From Haliclona indistincta (lineage: Eukaryota > Porifera > Demospongiae > Haplosclerida > Chalinidae): a stretch of 64,000 bases of DNA. The notes beneath the pieces are model-generated. The model was not told the origin of the DNA. It saw nothing but the letters and a program-made list of their open reading frames with translations, and made no database searches. Each line of letters opens with the position of its first letter. The first letter of the stretch is position 1. Location: NCBI GenBank assembly GCA_964017065.1, contig OZ024788.1:11434792-11498791 (forward strand). The letters run 5' to 3'. The position numbers and the translations under genes were made by a program. Of the stretch, positions 19,856 through 32,229 are shown in pieces.

Positions 19856-21101
19856 AGTGTAGTGACGATACTATCAAATAATTTTTATTTTATAACCAAC
19901 TCAGCCTCATCAAAGCTTGAAAGACTATTCTCGTTTTACATTAATAATTATTGATGACTTTCGAAGGACCAAATACTGAGTGACTGCAGCAAGAGGTCAT
20001 GATTTATGAATATGCATGAGCATTGTAGATAATTCGACAGAGCAGCATTACCCAGTGTGTGAACAGTTTCCCGTGAAATGCTCAAATGTGTGTTCTGTAA
20101 CTAAAGCGACTAAAGCTTGTAAGCAATCTTAAGGAGTAGTGTCCCCTTCAAGTGATCCAGAGTCCCTTCACCAGTGCAGGTTCAAGCCTTGTACTGTCTG
20201 TGCAGCTATCAAACTTGTGACCCACCCAAATAATTCACAAACTTACAGAAACACACCCAAGTTGCAATTTCTTTTCGGTGTGAATTAGCAATTTCTTTTC
20301 AATTCGGTGTGAAATAGTTCAGAGATGATAAAAAATCGATTATTACTCCCATTTACACTGAATAACTTAATTATTACAAATTTGGTTGTGATACAAGATA
20401 CTGGGTCGTCTGAAGCAGGTTAACATGCTGTAATCCTGCATCGCTGCATTGTTGGTGTCACGAAAACATCGATTTTTATTGTCTCTGAATGAGGTGCTAA
20501 TTCACAAGGAAAACATATGATTGTCTAAGGGACCATTCTGTATACTATACATTAGCAAATTGAATAATTTTATAATTATTATCCAGACTGAGTTCTGTAG
20601 TAATTGTGTAAAGTGTATAATAATCTAAACTACATCAGCTATGTATATCAATATAAGCTAGCTAGGTTCTCCAATGGGTCCAATTAGATACAATTTGTGA
20701 GAAGCACTCATGACTAATCCAGGATGATACTTATCATCTCAAACTTTAATTTCAAATTGAAGACATGCATGTTGTGAGTCAGATTTAGTGGATGTTACGA
20801 TAAATTGACCAAATGAAATGTAAGAATGCAGCATTTGTAATGCTCACTCATGCCCTAATGGCTATGAGGATAACTATAGCTACCTATAAGCTTAATAAGC
20901 ATCAGCAATTTATTGAGCACCTGTGATGCATGATCTACTTTGTAGCCAAATTCCGGCTACTATAATAAAGGAATCAAGCACCTGATTCAATAGTGTTACA
21001 TTGAAATTCTAATACAATTATACCAACTGATACATTTTCAGTATATAAGCAGCTCACCAACTATCACAAGTGACTCAGGGACTCCATATAATCTCAAAAG
21101 A

Positions 21102-21438
21102 ATGGCTGCTGTTGTTTTTCTTGCTGTCCTTGGTGTTATAGGCACCTCAATGTCGTCTCCTGTTACTTTTCCTACGGAGGATCAATTGTCTAGTATTTTA
21201 AGCTAGCCTGGAGTCAGGCAGAAATCGTGAGAGCATTGGCCAATGAAAATGTGACCTTCAGCAGTGATGCCAGAATGACAAGGTGCTGGAAATGATACAG
21301 TAACAATAAAATAATTATTGATTAAATTCTCTGTTTTAAAATAATTATTATAATTATAGTACTTATTATGAAACTCAGTGGCACATTTGGTGAATGAGGT
21401 GGTGGACCATTCAATGATCCTTGTGAATCATCAACCAG
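21102..21438 (+). pseudogene. Jacalin-like lectin pseudogene E (unit 2)
   Basis: The signal-peptide exon (MAAVVFLAVLGVIGTSMSS) is followed by a deletion in the SSIFSKLGW region that breaks the frame. Exon 2 has an in-frame TGA where intact copies read GGAGG, and ends after TCAACCAG, where unrelated GTGAGAAACACTACC sequence (as at 16017 and 33316) takes over. It keeps a TATATAAG motif upstream. Confidence 0.8.
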
Positions 21439-21480
21439 TGAGAAACACTACCGTATAGAATGCTCGTATCACCGTGTACT

Positions 21481-21665
21481 TAGGTCAACCTCCATTACCA
21501 CCGTATGGCCCAAATACATGTATATTCCATAGCGGTATGTTATGAAGGCTATTTGATCCAACAAAGATCCATGCCTCATAGCCAAGTCAATTAATTTATG
21601 ACAAGAGAGGTCAATGGTATACTGATAGTGGCTGTTCCAACCCATGCAACTTTTCACGATCATCA
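21481..21665 (-). pseudogene. Antisense jacalin-like exon 3 fragment (unit 2)
   Basis: The minus strand reads LIDLAMRHGSLLDQIAFI, then LGHTVVMEV where the lectins have FGPYGSVGG. Homologous to exon 3 of the lectin genes but diverged, with no other exons attached. Confidence 0.65.
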
Positions 21666-23252
21666 CTACATGATAAGAATAGACTAAAGCTTGTGCATGC
21701 TAACTTACTTGTATTTGTGTCAATTTGAATCGTGCTATGCTTGATTCCTTATTAGTAGCCGTCACTAGCCAGAATTTGGCTACATGAATGTTATGTATAT
21801 CAGTTTATCATGCTTCATAGATGCTCAATCAATTACTGACACTTGTGGGTAGCTATATCCAGCCGGCATAGTCAATTATTTTATGTTAAGTCATTCAAGC
21901 TTTCTTATAACCATTATTAATTTTTTTTCTGAGTGATTAATTTAGCTGTAATTTTTATTATGTTAGTGTTGATTGGACTTGCTGACTCCTTTTCAGTAGA
22001 TCAGACGTGCAGTGCTCAGTTCTGCTTCAGAACTGCAGTAGCAATCAATAACCACTATGAAGAAGGTACACATGGACAATGATGAATAATGATTTAGTTG
22101 TCAGATATCTGTAAGGAATACCGTATATCAATGTTTCGTGAATTACATGCGAAAATTTTATCCACGAATGTAGTTGACAAAGATAGTCCAATAGCGCTGA
22201 TTCACATCTCGTGAAATTTCCTGCTGTATGGTATGTATTACCTCCGTGTTTTTCAACAGCCATAAGCTTCTATAGGCCTGCTAGCTATGACTAATCCAGG
22301 ATGATATTATGGTTGAATCGCACTGGTATATTGAAGACCTGCATGCAACCGATGAATATACAGGGAAATACATGTATATTTCCCTGAAGGTGCCTTTGAT
22401 CTTTGAGGCTGCTATGCATGGTACAAGAGGATATTATAGCTATCTGTAAGCTTAGTAAGTGTCAGTATTTAATTGAGCATCTCAATGTAACACCATTAAA
22501 TCATGTGCTTGATTCCTTAATAGTAGCCGTCAGTAACCGGAATTTGGCTACAAAGTTATGTAGATCAGTAGATGCTCAATTAATTACTGACACTTGTGGG
22601 TAGCTATCCCGGCATAGTCAATTCTTTATGTCAAGTCATTCAAGCCTTCTTATAACCATTATTATAAATTTTTAGAGTGGACTTGCTGACTTCTTTGTGG
22701 ATCAGATATGCGGTACTCAGTTCTACTTCAGAACCTCTTTCAGTAGAAATCAACAGCCATGCACTCTGGAGAAGGTGGACAATGATGATATTAATAATTT
22801 AGTTGTCAGATCGATTGTACTATTTCGCAGTAGAAAGTTTTCGCGAATTACAGACTATTTGTGAAAATTTATCCACGAACTATGTAGTTGACAAAAATAG
22901 CTAATTTGCATCTTTCACATTCGCGAAAATTTCTTCTGCGAAAATTTCCTGCTGTACGGTATGTGTTTTTCAACAACCATAAGCTCCAATAGGCTTGCTA
23001 TCTACGACTAATCCAGGATGATTCTCATTGAATCACTCCGGAATACTGAAGACCTGCATGTTGTGAGTCAGATTTAGTGGATGTTACGGTAAATTGACTA
23101 ACTATAGCTACCTGTTAGTTTAATAAATGTCAGTAATTAATTGAGCATCTGTGATGCATGATCTACTGATCTACATAACTTTGTAGCCAAATTCCGGCTA
23201 CTATAACAACACAAGCACCTGATTCAATAGTGTTCCTTTTAGACTGATAGGG

Positions 23253-23259
23253 TATATAT
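23253..23259 (+). promoter_or_regulatory. TATA box of lectin gene B
   Basis: GGTATATATTAAGCAGCTC, a slightly altered form of the TATATAAGCAGCTC seen in copies A and C, about 80 bp upstream of the ATG. Confidence 0.6.
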
Positions 23260-23334
23260 TAAGCAGCTCAGCATCACTAGCTCAAGACATCAACGATCAC
23301 AAGCGACTCAGAGAATTCATAGAATCTCGAAAGA

Positions 23335-24072
23335 ATGGCTTTTCTTGTTCTTATTGCTGTCCTTGGTGTTATAGGCACCTCAATGTCGTCTCCTGTTACT
23401 TTTCCTACGGAGGATCAATTGTCTAGTATCTTTTCTAAGCTAGGCTGGAGTCAGGAAGAAATGGTGAGAGCATTGGCCAATGAAAATGTGACCTTCAGCA
23501 GTGATGCCAGAATGACAAGGTGCTGAAAATATAGATACAGCAACAATAATTGTGTCTGTTTTATAATAATTATAGTGCTTGTTCTGAAACTGGCACAATT
23601 GGTGGAGGAGGTGGTGGATCATTCAATGATCCTTGTGAATCATCAACCAGGATTGTTAGGATCGTGGTTAATGCTGGTACTGTGTTTCACACCTGTTCTA
23701 ATTGTCTCCGATCACTTGAAGTAACATACAGGTATGGGCTAGAGATTTAGTTTGTACCTCACTCTATTCTTATCTAGTAATGGCGTAAAGAAATTCCACG
23801 GCCAGAAGTATGATTCCGGTTCAACAACCTCTGTTGTTGATCTTTCTGATTATGATTTGGTTGGAATTGCTGTGAGGTCTGGATCCATCATTGATCAAAT
23901 AGCATTCGTTGGAGTAAAGAAGTGTGGTGGAGGACTACGTGTATTTGGACCATACGGTAGTGTTGGAGGAACACGTCTTGGTTTCTTGATGGCAAAGCCG
24001 ATAAAATCATTCTACGGTGGTGCAGGAGCTGGAGTTGATCGAATTGGAGGCAAAGGAGTGCCAATCATGTAA
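23335..24072 (+). CDS. Secreted jacalin-like lectin B, 211 aa, three exons
   Basis: Exons 23335-23519, 23576-23731 and 23778-24072 have GT-AG introns of 56 and 46 nt in phase 2. Signal peptide MAFLVLIAVLGVIGTSMSS, acidic/hydrophobic linker (PTEDQLSSIFSKLGWSQEE), then the same beta-prism domain as copy A. Its protein differs from copy C by a single residue (lysine for arginine in the terminal RIGGxGVPIM) and from copy A at about ten positions. The stop again overlaps AATAAA. B and C, 13.5 kb apart, are more alike than either is to A, which suggests recent duplication or conversion. Confidence 0.8.
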
Positions 24073-24518
24073 TAAACAATATAACCAGCTGTAATTTTTG
24101 TATACCTGCATGCTTATTAGTTAGTTACTTGCTAGGTCAAGTTATTCATGCATACACTATAAGGATTATTCATACATGCAGACTGTATATGAAAAATTGG
24201 TTATAAAAATTTTATGACAAAATGCGCAGAGTGCTAGCTTGAGAAATGATAGTTGAGAGGAATGCATACAGGCCCGCCGTGTGGACCAAGTAACAATCAG
24301 CATTGAAGTAAACGATTATGGTGATTCTCAAGGCAGTAAAACTGTAGTCATGCACATTAATTTTGGAGAGCTGCATTCCACGGTTCAATTGGCTGCTAGG
24401 TGGTGAGAAACTTAATGATTGTTTTGTGTAATAAAGTTAATTTTATGATCATTCTGCTTGCTGTACCGGAAATATGTAAAATATCACAACTAGACAACCC
24501 CGCCTTTTTTGCTTGACA

Positions 24519-25232
24519 ATGGATTATGGAGTGGAAGAAAACTAAATTCCTATGCGAGCCAAAGCCCAAATATTGACTACCTCCGTCCTATCTGTTCTGA
24601 TCTCCTTCACAGATCCGTACTTGACAAAGACTGTGGTCACCATTAGTGCCCTGAGTATCGCGAACAAGACGTCCTCACTGACACATGCTTGAACAAGCAT
24701 CTGCAGTGACAAGTGAATAGCAGCATTACCCAGTGTGTGAAATGTTCCCCGTTGAATGCCCAAATGCAATGAACCGACTAGAACTTGCAAGTCATCTTGA
24801 GGAGCAGTGTCCCCTCCAAGTGATCCAGTGTCCCTTCACCAGTGCAGGGTGCACTGTCCAGCTGCCCAGGAGAGAGATGGAAGAACACAAGAATGATCTT
24901 GAAGTGATACGTCAACATTTGGAAATGGCTAAAGCTCTTAAATCTACAAAGCAGCGATGCCCAGTTGCTTCTAGCATTCTCATTACCAAACAGTAGCAGT
25001 ATGTCTTTAACTTGCCTCCATTAGAGTTTATAATTGTAGATTTTATGAAGAAGAAGAAGGCATGTGATATTCAAGTGACCAGTCCTTCCTTCTACTCACA
25101 TCCACACTGACATAAAGTTTGTCTTGTTGTTTATCCAAAATGGAGCATTTACGTGAAGACCACACACATGTCTGTCCTTGTTGGTATTTCTAATGATGAG
25201 GAAGACAAAGATCATCCTCCTCAAGATACTAG
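24519..25232 (+). pseudogene. RING-TRAF pseudogene, truncated (unit 2)
   Basis: Nearly identical to 19153-19855, but it retains the complete zf-TRAF box (CPFTSAGCTVQLPRREMEEH at about 24831-24890) that is damaged in unit 1. It shares the early frameshift, the RING-to-finger deletion and the stop after ITKQ, so these lesions predate the duplication. It ends at the unit junction in MATH1. Confidence 0.8.
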
Positions 25233-26491
25233 TGTAGTGACGATACTATCAAATAATTTTTATTTTATAACCAACTCAGCCTCATCAAAGCTTGAAAGAC
25301 TATTCTCGTTTTACTATTGATGACTTTCGAAGGACCACATACTGAGTGACTGCAGCAAGAGGTCATGATTTATGAATATGCATGCGGAGCATTGTAGATA
25401 ATTCGACTGAGCAGCATTACCCAGTGTGTGAACAGTTTCCCGTGAAATGCTCAGATGTGTGTTCTGTAACTAAAGCGACTAAAGCTTGTAAGCAATCTTG
25501 AGGAGTAGTGTCCCCTCGCTCCAAGTGATCCAGTGTCCCTTCACAAGTGCAGGTTCAAGCCTCGTGCTGTCTGTGCTATCAAACTTGTGACCCACCCAAT
25601 AACTTACAGAAACACACCCAAGTTGCAATTTCTTTTCGGTGTGAACTAGCAATTTCTTTTCAATTCGGTGTGGAATAGTTCAGAGATGATAAAAAATCGA
25701 TTATTACTCCCATTTTCACTGAATAACTTAATTATTATTACAAATTTAGTTGTGATACAAGATACTGGGTCATCTGAAGCAGGTTAACGTGCTGTAATCC
25801 TGCATCGCTGCATTGTTGGTGTCACGAAAACATCGATTTTTATTGTCTCTGAACGAGGTGCTAATTCACAAGGAAAACATATTATTGTTTGTCTAAGGGA
25901 CCATTCTGTATACTATACATTAGCAAATTGAATCATTTTATAATTATTATCCAGACTGAGTTCTGTAATAAGTGTGTAAAGTGTGTAAAGTGTATAATAA
26001 TCTAAACTACATCAGCTAGCTAGGCTCTCCAATGGGTCCAATTAGATACAATTTGTGGAGAAACACTCATGACTAATCCAGGATGATACTTATCATCGCA
26101 AACTTTAATTTAAAATTGAAGACATGCATGTTGTGAGTCAGATTTAGTGGATGTTACGATAAGTTGACCAAATGAAATGTAAGAATGCAGCATTTGTAAT
26201 GCTCACTCATGCTCTGATGGCTATGAGGATAATTATAGCTACCTATAAGTTTAATAAGTGTCAGTAATAAATTGAGCATCTGTGATGCATGATCTACTGA
26301 TCTACATTCTTTGTAGCCAAATTCCGGCTACTATAATAAAGGAATCAAGCACCTGATTCAATAGTGTTACATTGAAATTCCAATACAATTATACCAACTG
26401 ATACATTATCAGTATATAAGCAGCTCAGCATCACTAGCTCAAGACACCAACTACCACAAGTGACTCAGGGAATCCATAGAATCTCGAAAGA

Positions 26492-26897
26492 ATGGCTGCT
26501 GTTGTTCTTCTTGCTGTCCTTGGTGTTATAGGCACCTCAATGTCATCTCCTGTTCCTTTTCCTACGGAGGATCAATTGTCCAGTATCTTTTCTAAGCTAG
26601 GCTGGAGTCAGGAAGAAATCGTGGGAGCATTGTCCAATGAAAATGTGACCTTAAGTAATGCCAGAATGACAAGCTGGTGGAAATGATACTGTAACCTGAC
26701 AGTAACATTAACTCTCTGTTTTATAATAATTATAGTGCTTGTTCTGAAACTGGCACAATTGGTGGAGGAGGTGGTAGTTCCATTCAATTATTCTTGTGAA
26801 TCATCAACCAGGCTTAATAGGATCGTGATTTCTACTGGTGAAGTGTTTCACACTGACCTGTTCTAATTGTCTCCGATCACTTGAAGTAACATACAGG
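26492..26897 (+). pseudogene. Jacalin-like lectin pseudogene F (unit 3), lacks exon 3
   Basis: Exon 1 is open (MAAVVLLAVLGVIGTSMSS, then PTEDQLSSIFSKLGWSQEE) and exon 2 starts at about 26736. A one-base insertion in the FNDPC region and a four-base insertion near CACACTGACCTG break exon 2. Exon 3 is replaced by a TRAF scrap and block Q exactly as in copy D. TATATAAG lies upstream. Confidence 0.8.
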
Positions 26898-27093
26898 TAT
26901 GGGCTAGAGATTTAGTTTGTACCTCACTCTATGACAATGGAGTGGAAGAAAACAATTCTGCTCTAAACGGGTTGTAGGTCAGCAATGGAGGACGACAGCA
27001 TACTGAGTGACTAGCTGCTTCAAGCGATCATCGGCGCATGCGCGAGAGGGTTACGCGTATTAACCCTCGGCGCAAGCGCGAGGGTTACGGTAC

Positions 27094-27147
27094 TAGCCTC
27101 GTGACCAGGCTCGTATTAGAGCCTGGTTCATACTGCACGCGCATGCG
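27094..27147 (+). repeat. Left terminal inverted repeat with internal hairpin
   Basis: 54 bp identical to the reverse complement of 32166-32219. Within it ACCAGGCTC and GAGCCTGGT form a 9-bp stem with a 6-nt loop. Confidence 0.9.
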
Positions 27148-27264
27148 CTAAATATTAACGTGCGGAGAGCGTGAGCGAGCTCCCAAAATCAATTATTACG
27201 TACTTCCTGTTCGTTGTTTATTGATTATGACGTATAATGCGTGAATTCGCCTGCCGTCTTCATC

Positions 27265-30200
27265 ATGGCCTCGCAATGGCAGTGCCGTTTGTGTCTTTCA
27301 AATGTACTATCAAACCACCGTGTTTCATTAATGAGCAAGACTGGGAAGAAGCAAGACTGGATCCAAAGAATTGTCAATCTTCTTGGCGTGCAAGTGGCTT
27401 CAGACGATTCCCTGCCTCAGCACATCTGTGCAAAGTGTTGTAGGCGGGTAGAAAAGCTAGAAAAGTGTGCAATAGACCTTGAAAGCTTCCAATTACAAGC
27501 TTCGCAGAGTTACAAGACTCTGCTAGACCAGAGGAGCCAATCAGAATCTCACAAGAGACCAAAGGAAACCAGTGGAGCAGCAGTTGATCTTACACCAGAC
27601 ACCTTAAGAGAAAGACCACCTGCAAAGAGAGGTGTAGGAATGCGCAAAAGACTAGACTTTGGACAAGAGTCTTTTGACTTATGTCGTAAGTTCTCTTCCT
27701 TGATGCATACCAAGTATAATACACACATTGACACCATGCATTCATACATACCAAGCTATTACTACTATTATTTTTTACTATAGTCGTTAGATCTGACTCA
27801 GTCCCAGAAAGTTCTCCTTGTGAAGAAATATTAACTGAAGATAATATAGCTCTTCATTGTGAGGAAATCTTACCAGAAGGTACTATTGTCAATGGAATGC
27901 CTCATGTTACATACAGTATATCCTTATTCTAATTAGCTACTGCGGTAGGCAGTGATGAGACTCAAGTATCCACAGGCTCCTCGGAGACACCTGATCAACA
28001 AGAATGTTCTGCAGTTCCAACTAAAGCAGTGACAGTGAGTAATAATATTGCTACAGAATATTTTTGTACTATTAATATTATTTGTACTAATCAATTGTTG
28101 TATCACTATTCTAATTTAACTGTACATTGTTTTTATTTTTGCTAAAATATAATTATTCCATACAGATTACTATTTCTACACCAACTCGACCTGACTGGAC
28201 CCGTAATTTGCCAGATGAGGAAGCCAAAATCGGACGAGCTTTGACTGGAGGAAACATCACTTCTTTTGCAAAGGCAGTGATGAGTCAGAATGGTATTCGG
28301 AAAGAAATCTTGGAGCTTGTTCTTCACGACTTAGAGAGTGAATGTGCGTCGCTATGCAAACGCAGTGCACCTTCACGTTTCCGTAAGATGGGGTTACAAG
28401 AGATGATCGATGATTTTCAATGGGAGCGACTGATGTCTGATCTACGCACACATGCTCCACTTCTCTTGCGAATTCTAACGTCTATTGTCTCTACAAACGA
28501 TCATCGCAATAAGAACAAGGCAGGAGCTGCACACTATCCTGGCATCTGCATGGCCATGGCTGTGATTTTAAAAGAGAGGAACAGGGAGATGTGTGGTATA
28601 CAATCACTTGTATCCCTCTTGCTGTTTTCCACTCATGTAGAGAAAAAGGTATGTTCTATGTTTATAGCTGCTATATAGCTATTATGCTATTATTGCTACA
28701 TATTATTTTTTTCTATTTTGTCTAGGTATACTCACGCCTAAATCATCTTAATATCTGTATTAGTTATAGTGCTACGCTACCATTAATAGGCCAAGTGAGC
28801 AAGCTCCATAAGAATCCAATACAAAAATGGATTAAAGAAGGCACCACGTTCAAGTTTATTGGCGACAATGTTGACAAGAAACGGCGTGTACGTGATGTTC
28901 GTTCTGACAACCAAGGAGAGATGCTTCACATGTATAGTGTACTGGCAGCTCGTAGCCGTCTACCCTCATCTGATCTGTCTCACTCCGGAGAGGTTGCAGA
29001 TTTGTTGTCATTTACATCAAAATCGTTTTTACCTAGTTCAAATGATATTGAGGCAGTGAAGAGCAATCTTGTAACAATTGTATCTCGCTTTCTTACCTTC
29101 TACATCAGATGCCTCGCTCCTCTCTCAAAGGCAGTGCCTAAACACATAGTGCACAAATACTCGAAGGAGATGGGCAAAATGTCTGAAGTAGTTGTTCTGG
29201 ATGTTTTAATGAAGAATGAGGCATGTGGCCCAGAAATGATCGACATCATGCAGTCTCTGCAAGGATACCTTGGCAATGACTATTCTCTAGAAGAGAAAGT
29301 ATTGTCAGGAGGAGATCAGCTCACTTGCGAACGACAGGAATCTTCCCAGCGCCATATGATGGATGGCAAGACCAACGACGTATCACTGCAGCTACTAGAG
29401 CCTCAACTTGAAGACTGGCACACACTTGTAATCACTCTTACGGTAAATATATACTTTGACATTTTTACTATAATGTTTTATTATAATTATTATAATGATT
29501 ATATAGGCTGCCTGGAAATGTCTCTACAATGACAAGAAGCACTCTTCACGTGATCACGGCACCCTTGGTTATTTTAAGAGCCGACTCAATCGCACTACAG
29601 TTCCGTCAAAGCCAAAGAAAGAAGTCAATGCTACTCTTGACTTTTTCCTTACCGTTGTTAAAGGTCATCTTGTTGCAGCTGCTTGCGACATTCTAGGAAT
29701 CAGCAGTCCCGATTCTCCACTTCAGTTACCTTCAGGTATCATCAAAGGCACCTTGGAGCAACAGTCATCGTTTGTCACATCAATTTCTACTAAGGTAGTT
29801 GACAGAGTCTCATTGATTGGAGTAGACTGGACGAAAAAGCAAGATTATGAATCTGGAGATGGAGTCTACAACTACGCACGCGTCTTGTGCCATTTTGGAG
29901 GTATTGTCTTAGAGTTCTATGATGCATGGGCTGAGGGCGATGGTGACAGGATCTATCGTTGCTATAGATTACTCATGCCTCACTTTATTTGTTATGGGCA
30001 CACCAAGTATGCTTTGCAGGCACTCCGCTTTCAATTCCAAGTGGCAGCATATCTGTCTCCACATTTGGCTCATCACATTGTGTGGGACAGGTTTATAAAC
30101 ACCAGGGGTGGAATAGGCTGTAACATTCCCTGCGATCTTCACAATGAGCATGTCAATAAATTGATAAAAGAAATTGTAGGCAACATGGGATCCAACCTTA

Positions 30201-30551
30201 CGGAAGAAGCCTTGCAGCGTGCAGCACGTTCTGTTACCGCTTTACAAAATATATGCAAATCTTTTGACAAGCAGTCAGGTGTCCCTACTGGGTCAAGCTA
30301 TCACTTTACTCGGTATGATGCACAAGATGTTGCTAAAGTAGCCTCAGTCGTAAGAGACAGAAAGCTGCTCTATCCAATCGCTGCGAAGAAAGCACTCCTC
30401 GTGTCCTAATTTCTCCTTAGATCCTCTCAATGCTTGGGACAGAGAGAAAACACATGAGTGGATTGAAAAGAAGCAAACTCTTTTTGCAAACTACCAAGGT
30501 GCTGGGCTAACAGAAAGTGATGAGGAGGAATGCGATAGTGATGAGGATTAG
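27265..30551 (+). CDS. Transposase with ZAD-like zinc finger and DDE-like core (multi-exon)
   Basis: I infer six exons with GT-AG borders: 27265-27685, 27784-27879, 27937-28034, 28166-28648, 28726-29442 and 29507-30409 (about 905 aa). The N-terminus is a ZAD-like zinc module (C7, C10, C55, C58). The core resembles the DUF6589-type proteins of transposons as I recall them: GDNVD (D413), GGDQLT (D563), EDWH, and LHNEHVNK (E819). D413, D563 and E819 are plausible DDE catalytic residues (inference). After the stop at 30407-30409 the next frame continues with DPLNAWDREKTHEW to TAG 30549-30551, suggesting a one-base insertion in an A run near 30390 cut off the last ~50 residues. Confidence 0.65.
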
Positions 30552-30594
30552 TTTCATTTTATAATTAGTTTTTTGTTTACTGTATACAGCATAC

Positions 30595-30600
30595 TTTATT
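30595..30600 (-). terminator. Polyadenylation signal for helicase gene
   Basis: AATAAA on the minus strand, 65 nt beyond the helicase stop, within the short gap between the two convergent genes. Confidence 0.5.
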
Positions 30601-30664
30601 ATTGTTACTATTCAATTTTTGTTTACTATACATTAATTGCTTTTTGTCCATAACAAAAATTACA

Positions 30665-32076
30665 TCACTGAGTATCCAGAGTTTGACATGCATCACTACA
30701 AATATCACAACACAAACTTGCACCCCCAGTAAACATAGATGATTGTCCAAAGTAGCCCAGTAACCATTTGCGGCGACAGGTTGTTTTAAGTTCTAGGTAG
30801 CTTCTTACAGCAGCCATCTCATGATCGTGAGGTGTAGTGGGATCTTTTTTTCGTGGGCAGTCACGAGGTTTCCAAAAAATTATTGACTTGGCTTGTCCAC
30901 CACTGCGACCTCCTCTTCCACTACTTTGACAGTAGTCATCAATGCTTGTTGGGGCACCGTAATGCAATATGGTATCTGCATCTGCTAAGTGAATGCCCAT
31001 GCCCAATGCTACAGTAGCAAATACTATCCGTACAGTTCCTTTGGGCTTGGTCAAGCTAGCTAGCACAATCTTCTTGTTTTCCTCATTGGTCCGAGAGTGA
31101 AACATGGCAATAACACGATTTTCAGGGATCTTTTCACTACCCATGGGATAGTAGGCTCTGTCACCCAGTTCAAATAAGAAATGTGCATATAAGTCAGAAC
31201 AAAAATTCAGAGATTGGCAATAGACAATCACACGTGGAGAACTGATCTTGTTTTTCTTCAAACTATTCACAAATGGCTCCATGTCAGACTTTATGTCAGT
31301 GCGGCCTTTTACTTCATGGTATATATTGGGCCTGTCTACTGAAGTGAACACTAGCTCACACCCTTCCATATTGAGACTCACGATTAGTTGCTCCCTGACG
31401 CTCTTGGTTGCTGTAGCCGTACAAGCAAGCAATGGAGTACATGGTGGCATAAGTGCCCTGATTTCATGAAGGCGGCCGTATGCTGGTCTAAAGTCTTTAC
31501 TCCTAAATAAAATTATACAGTGTAGTAGATTCTATGAATTGATAGTCCATGCATTACCATAAAAAATAATCATGATAAATATACGTACCACATTGACACG
31601 CAGTGTGCTTCATCAACAATTACAGCCACTATTCTCTTAGAAATCACAGGAGTTTCCAAGACATCTCTCCATCTAGATATTACTAGAGATTCTGGAGCAC
31701 TATACAATAAGCTACACTCTGCAAGGTCTTCTTCACTGGCTATAAGTGATTTCTCAACGCCACTTCCAGTACTCAGTACTGCTGCTCGAATACCTCGCCT
31801 TCTCAAACTGATAACTTGGTCAACCATGAGAGCGATAAGGGGCGAGATCACTAAAACGACGCTGCTGCATGTAGTACTCACTCGACCAAGCTTGTGATCC
31901 ATCACAAACGGGAGCATCTCGTAGCAGAATGACTTCCCAAATCCAGTTGGCAGCCATACGAATACGTCTTTCCCGTTGTAAACTGCACGTATGGCATCAA
32001 GTTGTTCTGGTTTGGGAGTAATTCCCGGACAGACGCGCTGAAGTGCGTGGGAGATGGCGCTCTCAAAAGCTTCCAT
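30665..32076 (-). CDS. RecQ-type superfamily 2 DNA helicase, 441 aa, two exons
   Basis: ATG at 32076; exon 1 32076-31589, 86-nt intron 31588-31503, exon 2 31502 to the stop at 30665. The splice restores the RecQ motif DEAHCVSMWSKDFRPAYGRL across the junction. Walker A is PTGFGKS (K48), DEAH at 155-158, motif III ACTATAT, motif V VALGMGIHLADAD, and motif VI QSSGRGGRSG at about 355-364 (usual RecQ form QExGRAGRDG). A C-terminal cysteine cluster (TCRRKWLLGYFG ... CCDIC) matches the RecQ zinc-binding region. No HRDC domain. It would unwind DNA during transposition (inference); it is convergent with the transposase inside one TIR element. Confidence 0.88.
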
Positions 32077-32229
32077 TCATAAGCTACAGCTGTTCTGATG
32101 ACGTCAACATAACACGGCAGTTTACTAATAATAACACGGTTTCCTGACATTCCAGGAAAATTTGACGCATGCGCGTGCAGTATGAACCAGGCTCTAATAC
32201 GAGCCTGGTCACGAGGCTAGTTACGGTAC

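Larger units (their letters stand above)
19856..25232 (+). repeat. Tandem segmental duplication, unit 2 (~5.4 kb)
   Basis: Same order as unit 1: zf-TRAF scrap (about 19974-20195), lectin pseudogene E (21102), antisense scrap (21481-21665), MITE (22437-22605), lectin gene B (23335) and RING-TRAF relic (24519). Block Q is missing: pseudogene E is fused directly to the antisense scrap at about 21439, which accounts for the shorter length. Confidence 0.8.
27094..32219. mobile_element. TIR DNA transposon with transposase and RecQ-type helicase (AcademH-like), 5126 bp
   Basis: Perfect 54-bp terminal inverted repeats (27094-27147 and 32166-32219, starting TAGCCTCGTGACC) are flanked by the direct repeat GTTACGGTAC (27084-27093 and 32220-32229). 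The sister copy of block Q carries this 10-mer once, at 14925-14934, so an empty site is visible in the same window. Because the target is partly palindromic, the boundary could also be read with 8- or 6-bp duplications. Two convergent genes lie inside: a multi-exon transposase (+) and a RecQ-like helicase (-). From memory, a helicase-bearing Academ lineage (AcademH) is the best match; this assignment needs a sequence search. Confidence 0.85.

Noticed and set aside
27237..27443. Second frame overlapping the transposase first exon
   Set aside because: The overlapping frame starting at ATG 27265 carries the ZAD-like cysteines and continues through consistent splice sites; this one does not.
28649..28725. 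Transposase gaps read as frameshifts rather than introns
   Set aside because: Each gap has GT...AG borders with GTA/GTG donors and pyrimidine- or T-rich acceptors, and phases match across all junctions, so introns are the simpler reading.
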